NCBI GenBank assembly: GCA_002685075.1
Contig: NYWO01000108.1
Span: 1 to 64,000 of the forward strand
DNA length: 64,000 nt
Direction of reading: 5' to 3'
From: Arcobacter sp.
GTDB taxonomy: Bacteria; Campylobacterota; Campylobacteria; Campylobacterales; Arcobacteraceae
In this document: positions 52,501-61,196 of the stretch, piece by piece
Layout: every line of letters starts with the position of its first letter
How positions within the stretch are numbered: the stretch's first letter is position 1
Notes under the pieces: generated by a model
The model's database searches: none
The model's input: only the letters and a program-made list of their open reading frames with translations
What the model was told of the DNA's origin: nothing
Program-made: the position numbers and the translations under genes

Positions 52501-54950
52501 TTTAAATTGTCTTTTAATAGATACTCTAAAACTCCACCATACTTATAGTACTCAACTTCAATACTTGTATCTAATCTAGATTGTAAAGTAAGAACCTTAC
52601 TTTGATTGTTTTTAAAAATTTCTATATCTATTTTATCATTTACTTTTAATCTATTAGTTTTTATATTTATAAGCTCATCACCTTTTAACTTTAAAGAGTC
52701 AATATCATCATCAATAAACTCTAAAGGTAAAATACCTACTCTTATCAGATCTTTTTTATACTCTTTTGAAAAAGATTTAGCAATGATTACTTCAACACCT
52801 AAAAGTTTTAATCCTTTTACAGCCCAATCATTTATCTCCCCGATTCCAAACCTACTTCCTGCAAAGAGTACTAGAGGAATTTTATTTTCTTTCATTTTAA
52901 GTGAAAAATCATATATTGGCATAATTTCACTACTTTGAAAATCTTTTGTATAACCACCCTCTTTTGGACTTACCATTTTGTTTTTAAGTTTACTATTTGA
53001 TAAAATTGATTTTATAATTACATTACTATTTGCATATCTATTCTCAAAAGTATCAAACTCATCAGGTCGTAGCCCTTTTGATTGAAGAAATAAAGCTGTT
53101 GGAGAATAAGATGGTATTCTACCCTTAGCAGATATATCTTCACTTGAAATATTATCATCAAAAAGTGCTAAGATTCTTGCATTTTTAATATCAATATATT
53201 CTATATTCTTTTTATTAAAAATATCTGTTTTATAAAGATAGGTAGAATTTGTATCCCAATCAAAAGTTTTATCTTTTTCATATACTAATTCTTGCCAATA
53301 ATTATTCCCAATAAAAATATCTTTATATAAATCTTTATAAACAGAATAATCAAGTTTTTCTAAGTATTCATTTACTTCATTCATACTTGGCCAAATATTT
53401 GATAAAAAAATATCTTGAGTTATACTCTCTTTTGTAATATCAAAATCTAAATTACCTTTTAAACAATAAGCAACTAATAGTGCAGGAGAAAATAGCCATT
53501 TAGATTTAGTAAATCTATTTTTTTTGATTTCTTCAATATCATTTGAAAAAGCAATATACGATACATTTAAATTATATTTATCTATATCCAAAGAAACAGT
53601 TTCATTAAGAGAGATATCTTTTTTCTCTTTTATAATAAAACCCAATTGTTCTAAATATTTAAATAAGTCTAATTTCTCTAAAAACTGCTTTTGTACTAAG
53701 GAGTCAAAAGTTATAAATCTAGCAATATTTTTATTTATTCTAATACCTAAGTCACAAGCTTTTTTTGCAATTAAGCAAGCTTGTATCAATAAAGAAGGAT
53801 TAGTTGTATTTTTACAAATATCTATAAGAGCTAAAACAATATCATTATCTTTAACAAATTTTCCTTTTTTAAAGGTTTTTAGCTTATTAGCTATTTCTTT
53901 TACTAAAAACTCTTCTTCAAGAGTTTTTAAAGCAATTCCAATTGGCATAACTTTTGATAAGTCTAATTCGATTTGTTCTTCATATTCTGTATATTGTTCT
54001 ATATCTTTTGATAAATATAGCATTTGCTTTTCATAATATGTTTTAATTAAAGAAGCATTAACTCCTCTTGTTTGTTCAATAAAAAATATAGTATTATCGT
54101 CAATAGGAAAATATCCACAAACTCCTTTATACTGCGAAATAAGTTTTGATAACACTGTTCTATCTTCTAAAGATATATTTTTTAAGCCTCGTCCATAAAA
54201 CTCTACAATTTTTCCATTTATATTATTATTTTTTATTATATTTTTTAAACTTATAAGAACATCATTGAAACTTGTTCCTTGAGCTAATGAGCCTGTAATT
54301 TTTATACCAATAGTTTTAGGAAGCTCAAAAGAAATAGAAGAACCTAACATAACAGATTGGATTTCAAGTCTTCCTACATTTAAAGAAAGTACACCTAAAG
54401 AATTAAGCTGTGAACTGTGAAAATCTGTACCAAGTATTGCTTCTGGAAAAATTACAACTTTTTCTTCTGTCATTTTCATTGAAAGCATTGTGGATAAGTA
54501 TTCTAAGTTTACTTGATTTAAATTATTAATATTTGGAGGAATTATAGATATATTTTCAAAAGTATTTCCATAATACTTTAAAAAAGTATATCTTTCTTTA
54601 TTTTTTTGTTCATTACTATCTTTATTATCAACTACAACATCAATCATTATTTTAGGACTTAAATTTTTACTTGCTGAAATAAAATCAACTAAAGCAGGAA
54701 CTGCATTAAATTCATTCATTATAATTCTATTTGAATAAAATTTTATTTGCTTTAAATGATTTCTATTTACAAAGGTATTTATAATCTTTTCAATATCATT
54801 TTCATCAGCATTTCTAATATTTGCTTCTAATAATATCTTTAATGAATATGGAAGTTTTTTTAATTTTGAAGAATATTCAAAAACTTTTTTTAAGTCACAA
54901 TAATAATATTTTTTTTGATTAAAATCAAAACTATTTAAAAATCTATTCAA
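52497..54950 (-). CDS. Aconitase-fold protein (AcnA/IRP-like) with missing Fe-S ligands and active-site residues
   Basis: 817 aa collinear with AcnA: LEANIRN, NAVPALVDFISASKN, ERYTFLKYYGNTFENISIIPPN, NQVNLEYLS, EAILGTDFHSSQLNSLGVLSLNVGRLEIQSVMLG, GKIVEFYGRGLKNISLEDRTVLSKLISQYKGVCGYFPID, SPALLVAYCLKGN, DISAKGRIPSYSP, DWAVKGLKLLGVEVIIAKSF. Confidence 0.88.
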   Translation of the reverse strand: MNRFLNSFDFNQKKYYYCDLKKVFEYSSKLKKLPYSLKILLEANIRNADENDIEKIINTFVNRNHLKQIKFYSNRIIMNEFNAVPALVDFISASKNLSPKIMIDVVVDNKDSNEQKNKERYTFLKYYGNTFENISIIPPNINNLNQVNLEYLSTMLSMKMTEEKVVIFPEAILGTDFHSSQLNSLGVLSLNVGRLEIQSVMLGSSISFELPKTIGIKITGSLAQGTSFNDVLISLKNIIKNNNINGKIVEFYGRGLKNISLEDRTVLSKLISQYKGVCGYFPIDDNTIFFIEQTRGVNASLIKTYYEKQMLYLSKDIEQYTEYEEQIELDLSKVMPIGIALKTLEEEFLVKEIANKLKTFKKGKFVKDNDIVLALIDICKNTTNPSLLIQACLIAKKACDLGIRINKNIARFITFDSLVQKQFLEKLDLFKYLEQLGFIIKEKKDISLNETVSLDIDKYNLNVSYIAFSNDIEEIKKNRFTKSKWLFSPALLVAYCLKGNLDFDITKESITQDIFLSNIWPSMNEVNEYLEKLDYSVYKDLYKDIFIGNNYWQELVYEKDKTFDWDTNSTYLYKTDIFNKKNIEYIDIKNARILALFDDNISSEDISAKGRIPSYSPTALFLQSKGLRPDEFDTFENRYANSNVIIKSILSNSKLKNKMVSPKEGGYTKDFQSSEIMPIYDFSLKMKENKIPLVLFAGSRFGIGEINDWAVKGLKLLGVEVIIAKSFSKEYKKDLIRVGILPLEFIDDDIDSLKLKGDELINIKTNRLKVNDKIDIEIFKNNQSKVLTLQSRLDTSIEVEYYKYGGVLEYLLKDNLN

Positions 54951-55141
54951 AGCTCTTCACTCCGTTATTTTTCTTAATTAAAAAGTATCTAAATTTACTT
55001 TAATAATTAATTATAAATAATTAAAATTCTTCCATAAAAATATAAGTTTACAATTTATATAAAAGCATAGAAAATTTAATCAATAATTATCTAAGAGTAT
55101 AATATAATATTAGCTTCAAAAATTTAAAGGCTAATATAATT

Positions 55142-57952
55142 ATGACAGATACTATAAAAATTTTTAATGCTAAAGAAAACAACTTAAAAAATATTAATTT
55201 AGAAATACCAAAAAATAAACTAATCGTATTTACAGGACTATCAGGCTCTGGAAAATCTACACTTGCATTTGATACACTTTATGCAGAAGGACAAAGAAGA
55301 TATATTGAATCATTATCTGCTTATGCTAGACAATTTTTAGATAAAGTTGGAAAACCTGATGTTGAAAGAATTGAAGGCTTAACACCAGCAATTGCAATTG
55401 ACCAAAAAACAACTTCTAAAAATCCACGTTCAACTGTTGGAACAATTACAGAAGTTTATGATTACTTAAGACTTTTATATGCAAGAATTGGAAAACAACA
55501 TTGTCATAAATGTGGAGAACCAATTTCACAAATGAGTGCATCAGATGTAATTAATCAAGTTTTAACACTTCCTCAAAACTCCAAAATTGTAATTTTAGCA
55601 CCTCTTATAAACAGAAAAAAAGGTACTTTTGCTGATTTACTAGAATCTTTAAGAGGTAAAGGTTATGTAAGAGCCATGATTGATGGAGTGATGGTTAGAC
55701 TTGATGAAGAAATAGAACTTGGTAAATCAAAAATGCATACAATCAAAGTCGTAATTGATAGAGTTGTAGTAAAAGAAGAAAACAAAGAAAGAATCGCTCA
55801 AGATGTTGAAAAAGGTTTAAAAGAGAGCTTTGGAGAACTTGAAATTGAAGTACTAAATCATGAAGATGTTGGAGTTGAAAAACATATTCATTACTCTGAG
55901 CATATGGCATGTTTTGATTGTAAAATTTCCTTTGAACCTTTAGAGCCTTTATCTTTTTCCTTTAATTCACCAAAAGGTGCATGCTCATCATGTGATGGTT
56001 TAGGTATTAGATACGCACTTGATATGAAAAAAGTAATAAATGAAGAACTTCCTATTGAAGAAGGGGCTGTTAGAGTAATCTATGGTTTTAACAAAGGTTT
56101 TTACTTTAAAATGCTTACTGCTTTTTGTGAAGCTGCAGATATTAATACAACAATTCCATTTAAAGAATTACCAGAACATCAAAGAAAAGCAATACTTCAT
56201 GGTGGAATAGAAGAAGCAAAGTTTGTATGGAAAAAACATAGCTTAAAAAGAAAATGGGAAGGTGTTGTAAAAATTGCCTATGATATGGTTAAAGATGAAA
56301 AAGAGATGGCTGAATATATGACTGAAAAAGCATGTAGTGATTGTAATGGAAATAGATTGAAACCATCATCTCAAAGTGTTTATGTTGCAGGTAAAACAAT
56401 AGGAGATATTCTAAATATTCCTATTGAAGATTCTCATAAATTTTTTCAAGATGAAAAAAACTTTAAATATTTATCAGACCAAGGTAAATTAATTGCAAAA
56501 CCAATATTAAAAGAAGTTCAAGAAAGAGTCTATTTTTTATATGATGTAGGACTTGGATATATTACACTAGGACGTGATGCTAGAACTATTTCAGGAGGAG
56601 AAGCACAAAGAATTAGAGTCGCTTCTCAAATTGGTTCTGGACTTACTGGAGTAATGTATGTTTTAGACGAACCTTCAATTGGCTTACATGAAAGAGATAC
56701 AAGTAAACTTATTAAAACACTTCGAGCCTTACAAGAAAAAGGTAATACTGTAATTGTAGTTGAACATGATAAAGAGACTATTGAGGCAGCTGATTACATT
56801 GTAGATATTGGTCCACATGCTGGAAAGTTTGGTGGAGAAATCGTATTTGATGGAACACTGAAAAAAATGCTAAAAGCAAAGACTCTTACTGCAAAATATT
56901 TAACGGGTGAAAAGAAAATTGATTATGTTCATAATAGGCCACAAGAAGAGTTTATAGAAATAAAAAATGTAAGTATAAATAATATCAAGGATTTAAGTCT
57001 TCAAATACCACTTAAAAATTTATGTGCAATTACAGGAGTTTCAGGAAGTGGTAAATCATCTCTTATCTTACAAACTTTATTACCTGTTGCTAAAGAATTA
57101 TTAAATCATGCAAGAAAAGTTAAAAAAGTTGATGGTGTAGAGATTGCAGGTTTAGAAAAACTTGATAAAGTTATCTATCTTGATCAAAGTCCAATAGGAA
57201 GAACTCCTAGATCAAACCCAGCAACATATACAGGCTTAATGGACGAATTAAGACTATTATTTTCAAAAACAAAAGAAGCAGAAATAAGAGGTTATAAAAT
57301 TGGTCGTTTCTCTTTTAACGTAAAAGGTGGACGTTGTGAAAAATGTCAAGGCGAAGGTGAAATCAAAATTGAAATGCACTTTTTACCAGATATCATGGTT
57401 AAATGTGATGATTGTGCTGGTCAAAGATATAATGCACAAACTTTAGAAATTTTATACAAAGGTAAAAGTATTTCTGATGTATTAAATATGAGTGTTGATG
57501 AAGCTCTTGAGTTCTTTGTAAAAATTCCAAAAATTCATGCAAAACTTCAAACATTAAGTGATGTTGGTCTTGGATATATTACTTTAGGCCAAAATGCAGT
57601 AACACTTTCTGGTGGTGAAGCACAAAGAATTAAATTAAGTAAAGAGTTAAGTAAAAAAGATACTGGAAATACTTTATATATTTTAGATGAACCAACAACT
57701 GGACTTCATTTTGCTGATGTTGATAGACTTACAAAAGTATTACATCATTTAGTTGATTTAGGAAACTCTGTAATTGTAATTGAGCATAATTTAGATGTAG
57801 TTAAAAACTCTGATTGGGTTATTGATATGGGTCCTGAAGGTGGAAATAAAGGTGGTTTACTTGTAGATGAAGGAACACCTGAGCAAGTTGCAGCAAATCA
57901 TAAAAAATCTGGCTCTCATACAGGTTACTATTTAGCAAAGGAGATAAAATAA
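55142..57952 (+). CDS. uvrA: Excinuclease ABC subunit A
   Basis: TGLSGSGKSTLAFDTLYAEGQRRYIESLSAYARQFL, TISGGEAQRIRVASQIGSGLTGVMYVLDEPSIGLH, TGVSGSGKSSLI. Confidence 0.98.
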   Translation: MTDTIKIFNAKENNLKNINLEIPKNKLIVFTGLSGSGKSTLAFDTLYAEGQRRYIESLSAYARQFLDKVGKPDVERIEGLTPAIAIDQKTTSKNPRSTVGTITEVYDYLRLLYARIGKQHCHKCGEPISQMSASDVINQVLTLPQNSKIVILAPLINRKKGTFADLLESLRGKGYVRAMIDGVMVRLDEEIELGKSKMHTIKVVIDRVVVKEENKERIAQDVEKGLKESFGELEIEVLNHEDVGVEKHIHYSEHMACFDCKISFEPLEPLSFSFNSPKGACSSCDGLGIRYALDMKKVINEELPIEEGAVRVIYGFNKGFYFKMLTAFCEAADINTTIPFKELPEHQRKAILHGGIEEAKFVWKKHSLKRKWEGVVKIAYDMVKDEKEMAEYMTEKACSDCNGNRLKPSSQSVYVAGKTIGDILNIPIEDSHKFFQDEKNFKYLSDQGKLIAKPILKEVQERVYFLYDVGLGYITLGRDARTISGGEAQRIRVASQIGSGLTGVMYVLDEPSIGLHERDTSKLIKTLRALQEKGNTVIVVEHDKETIEAADYIVDIGPHAGKFGGEIVFDGTLKKMLKAKTLTAKYLTGEKKIDYVHNRPQEEFIEIKNVSINNIKDLSLQIPLKNLCAITGVSGSGKSSLILQTLLPVAKELLNHARKVKKVDGVEIAGLEKLDKVIYLDQSPIGRTPRSNPATYTGLMDELRLLFSKTKEAEIRGYKIGRFSFNVKGGRCEKCQGEGEIKIEMHFLPDIMVKCDDCAGQRYNAQTLEILYKGKSISDVLNMSVDEALEFFVKIPKIHAKLQTLSDVGLGYITLGQNAVTLSGGEAQRIKLSKELSKKDTGNTLYILDEPTTGLHFADVDRLTKVLHHLVDLGNSVIVIEHNLDVVKNSDWVIDMGPEGGNKGGLLVDEGTPEQVAANHKKSGSHTGYYLAKEIK

Positions 57953-58306
57953 ATGTTTGATAAATCAAAATTTACACAAGACTTAGCAATAGATAGATTT
58001 ATTCATGCAGTTGAAAATAACTTCTTTGTTGAAGCTCATGAGTTACTTGAAGATGACTGGAATATGTACAAAAAAATTGGTGAGAAAAACAAAGCTTTAG
58101 TATTAAAAGGTCTGATAAATGGTGCAACTGCTCTAGCTTTATATTTTGAAAAAAACAGACCTAGTGGATATGAAAAAGTATGGCCTGTTTTTAATAAATA
58201 TATGCCTTTATTAGATGAAGTATTATTAGAAAATAAAGATAGATTTTATTATGCAAAAGATTTATTGATTAAAAAAAATGCTTTGATCAAAAAAACTTTT
58301 AAGTAA
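57953..58306 (+). CDS. DUF309-like small protein
   Basis: NFFVEAHELLEDDWNMYKKIGEKNKALVLKGLINGATALALYFEKNRPSGYEKVW. Confidence 0.7.
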   Translation: MFDKSKFTQDLAIDRFIHAVENNFFVEAHELLEDDWNMYKKIGEKNKALVLKGLINGATALALYFEKNRPSGYEKVWPVFNKYMPLLDEVLLENKDRFYYAKDLLIKKNALIKKTFK

Positions 58307-58319
58307 TTTAGAATTAAGA

Positions 58320-58664
58320 TTAATTTAATCCCATTAAGTAAGTTTTTAATCTCATCATATCCTCAGTAGGATATTGATTTTCACTATTTCCTCTAACTGC
58401 TTTTACAAAAAAATCTTTTGAAGAATCGTTATAACCAAAATTTATATTTGTTAATACTACTTCATGATGCTGTTTTGTAGCTTCATTTGTAGTTTTTTCT
58501 ACATTTGAAAGAGAACTAGTATTTAAAAAATTTTCTTTTTCTACTTCTTCTAATTTAGATTGTTGATCAAGTTTAGAACTTGTGTTAATTGATTGAATTT
58601 GCTGTGCTTGTAAAAGTTTATTATCACTAAATTGATCAATATTAGATATTAATCCATATTCCAT
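58320..58664 (-). CDS. Hypothetical protein
   Basis: 114-aa ORF with GAGCTC-type RBS region upstream, Ser/Gln/Lys-rich; no family recognised. Confidence 0.55.
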   Translation of the reverse strand: MEYGLISNIDQFSDNKLLQAQQIQSINTSSKLDQQSKLEEVEKENFLNTSSLSNVEKTTNEATKQHHEVVLTNINFGYNDSSKDFFVKAVRGNSENQYPTEDMMRLKTYLMGLN

Positions 58665-58849
58665 TATGAGCTCCTGTCTTTAGAAGAATTTAACTCTTGA
58701 CATAATTATACATCATTTTTAAATATTTTGTCAAAAAAAATATTTATTAAGCTTATTTTGATATTATTAGTTATTAATTTTCGGATAACAAAGGAGTTTT
58801 TATTGGAAGATAGTTCCCAGAGGTGTGATTTAATAATAAGTGAGAAAAA

Positions 58850-59896
58850 ATGGATATTTTAATCTTTCTATTTGTTGCTGTTGTAGGAGTCTCTTTTTTA
58901 TGTTCTATTTTAGAATCTATTCTACTTTCTACAAATCCAGCATATGTTTCTGTTCTTGAAAAGAAAAATAAGGTTTCAGGGCAATTACTAAAAAAACTAA
59001 AATCTGACATAGATGTTTCAATTGCTTCAATTCTTATATTAAACACAGTTGCGAATACTTTAGGTGCAACTGCTATTGGAGTTCAAGCACAAAATGTTTT
59101 TGAAGGTGACAAAACAATTGTAATGATTGTTTCAATTGTTTTAACATTTATGATTTTATTTTTTGCAGAAATAATACCTAAAACTATTGGGGCAGTTTAT
59201 TGGAAACAACTAGCACCATATGCAGCAAGAATTATTAATTTATTTATATTTATTACCTACCCAATAATTTTAATTACGCAATTTGTAACAAAAAAGATTG
59301 GTTCAAATATTACAGATACAATATCTAGAGAAGAGTTAATTCACTCTACATTGTTAAGTGAAGAAGAAGGTATTATTGGTGATTTAGAATCTGATATTAT
59401 TGAAAATACACTTACTTTAAATAATATGAAAGTAAGAGAAATTTTAACACCTAGATCTGTTATGTATGCAATAGATAAAAATACACCTATAAAAGATATT
59501 ATTGAAGATAAAAGAACTTTTAAATTTTCGAGAGTTCCTGTTTATGCAGATACTATTGATAATATCATTGGTATTGTGTTAACAAAAAAATTGTTTAAAC
59601 AAGCTCTAATTGACAAAGATGTTTTAGTTGAATCGATTATGAAACCAGTTATTCCTATAAATGAAAATATACCAGTATCAAAAGCTTTAAATATGTTTAT
59701 TCAAAAGAAAGAACATATGTTTGTAGTTTACGATTCCTATGATCAAACAGAAGGTATTGTTACACTTGAAGATTGTATTGAGACATTATTAGGTTTAGAA
59801 ATTATGGATGAATCAGATACAACTGCGGATATGAGAATACTTGCTTTAAATAAAATGAAAGCAAAAAGAAAAGAAAAAGAAAAGGAATATAAATGA
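58850..59896 (+). CDS. CNNM/CorC (hemolysin-like) transmembrane protein with CBS domains
   Basis: NTVANTLGATAIGVQAQNVF, FAEIIPKTIGAVYWKQLAPYAA, MKVREILTPRSVMYAIDKNTPIKDII, EGIVTLEDCIETLLG. Confidence 0.93.
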   Translation: MDILIFLFVAVVGVSFLCSILESILLSTNPAYVSVLEKKNKVSGQLLKKLKSDIDVSIASILILNTVANTLGATAIGVQAQNVFEGDKTIVMIVSIVLTFMILFFAEIIPKTIGAVYWKQLAPYAARIINLFIFITYPIILITQFVTKKIGSNITDTISREELIHSTLLSEEEGIIGDLESDIIENTLTLNNMKVREILTPRSVMYAIDKNTPIKDIIEDKRTFKFSRVPVYADTIDNIIGIVLTKKLFKQALIDKDVLVESIMKPVIPINENIPVSKALNMFIQKKEHMFVVYDSYDQTEGIVTLEDCIETLLGLEIMDESDTTADMRILALNKMKAKRKEKEKEYK

Positions 59897-60645
59897 GTTT
59901 AAAGAACACTTTAATTAGTATTTTTATTGTAGTTATTATTGCCCTTATGGTAAGTGGTGATAAACAAGAAGAAAAAGGTGCACATTGGGAATATAGTGAA
60001 GAATTAGGACCAAAAGAATGGGCAAACCTTGATGAAAAATATAAAATGTGTGAAGATGGATTAAATCAATCACCAATTAATATTACTAATGTTATAGATG
60101 CACAATTAAATCCATTAACATTTGAAAGTACTGCAAAAGCTACTTCATTTGCTAATAATGGACACTCTGTACAAGTAAACTTTACAAGTGCAAACTCTCT
60201 AGCAATAGATAATCAAAAATACTACTTAAAACAAATTCATTTTCATACACCTAGTGAAAATCAAATTAATGGAGTTTCATATCCAATGGAAGCACATTTA
60301 GTTCATGCAAATAGTGCTGGAGATTTAGCAGTAGTAGGTGTTATGTTTGAATTAGGTGAAGATAATATTGTTTTAAATAAATTATTAAGAAATATACCTG
60401 AAAATACAGGTGATAGTAATAAACTTAAATCTGAAATTTTAGGATACGATATCTTACCATCAAATCAAGATTACTACAGATTTAATGGTTCGTTAACAAC
60501 TCCTCCATGTTCTGAAGGTGTTAAATGGTTTGTACTAAAAACTCCAGTTTCAATTTCAAAAAGTCAATTAGCTGATTTTAATGCTGCAATGCCTACAAAT
60601 AATAGACCTATTCAAAATATTAACTCTAGAGTTATTCTAGATTAA
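59893..60645 (+). CDS. Alpha-class carbonic anhydrase, exported
   Basis: Signal peptide; LNQSPINI, KQIHFHTPSENQING, MEAHLVHANSAGDLAVVGVMF, FNGSLTTPPCSEGVKWFVL. Confidence 0.96.
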   Translation: MSLKNTLISIFIVVIIALMVSGDKQEEKGAHWEYSEELGPKEWANLDEKYKMCEDGLNQSPINITNVIDAQLNPLTFESTAKATSFANNGHSVQVNFTSANSLAIDNQKYYLKQIHFHTPSENQINGVSYPMEAHLVHANSAGDLAVVGVMFELGEDNIVLNKLLRNIPENTGDSNKLKSEILGYDILPSNQDYYRFNGSLTTPPCSEGVKWFVLKTPVSISKSQLADFNAAMPTNNRPIQNINSRVILD

Positions 60646-60652
60646 TTACTTC

Positions 60653-60684
60653 TAATATATACAGATTAATTTCTGTATATATTA
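60653..60684. repeat. 13-bp perfect inverted repeat (hairpin) after carbonic anhydrase gene
   Basis: TAATATATACAGA-ttaatt-TCTGTATATATTA; no clear T-run follows. Confidence 0.65.
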
Positions 60685-60758
60685 CCCTCAATATGTTATT
60701 AATATTCGTTCAATTTGTAAAGAAAGAACAAAGAAGTTCTTTGAAATAAGGAAACAAG

Positions 60759-61085
60759 ATGACTATTAACTTAAGAAAAAGCGAAGCAAAAGAACCATTC
60801 TCATTTATTTACGTAAATGCAGAAGGTAAGACAATTGTAAAGAGTGAAAATTACTCTCAAAAGCCAAGTGCTAAAAATGGTATTGAATCAGTTAGAAAGA
60901 ACTGTCAAGATGATGCTAGATATGAATTTAAAAAATCATCAAACGAAAAATTTTTCTTTAATATTAAAGCAACAAATGCTCAATTTGTAGGCACTAGTGC
61001 CTTATTTGTAACTGAAGAAGAAAGAACAGCAGCTATTGCTGAACTTAAAGTAGATTCTGCAGATGCTAAGGTTTCAGAAGTTTAA
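60759..61085 (+). CDS. YegP/DUF1508-like protein
   Basis: FSFIYVNAEGKTIVKSENYSQKPSAKNGIESVRKNC with a second degenerate repeat (FFFNIKATNAQFVGTSALFVTEEERTAAIAEL). Confidence 0.75.
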   Translation: MTINLRKSEAKEPFSFIYVNAEGKTIVKSENYSQKPSAKNGIESVRKNCQDDARYEFKKSSNEKFFFNIKATNAQFVGTSALFVTEEERTAAIAELKVDSADAKVSEV

Positions 61086-61108
61086 AAATTTTCTTTAACA
61101 AACAATAT

Positions 61109-61149
61109 CTTAAAAGTAAATGTCTAGACTTTAGGCATTCACTTTTTTT
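61109..61149 (+). terminator. Terminator after DUF1508 gene
   Basis: AAAAGTAAATGTCTAGACTTTAGGCATTCACTTTTTTTT: imperfect stem then T-run. Confidence 0.7.
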
Positions 61150-61196
61150 TGCTATAATATTAAAAAATTACATTAAAAACGCAGAAGAGGTCTATT

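Noticed and set aside
53524-54036. 170-aa + strand ORF antisense to the aconitase-like gene
   Set aside because: Low-complexity Ile/Ser/Phe/Lys translation typical of antisense shadow in AT-rich DNA; opposite frame is strongly coding.
60720-60745. AAAGAAC/GTTCTTT 7-bp inverted repeat upstream of the DUF1508 gene as a riboswitch
   Set aside because: Too short and AT-rich to support a structured regulator.
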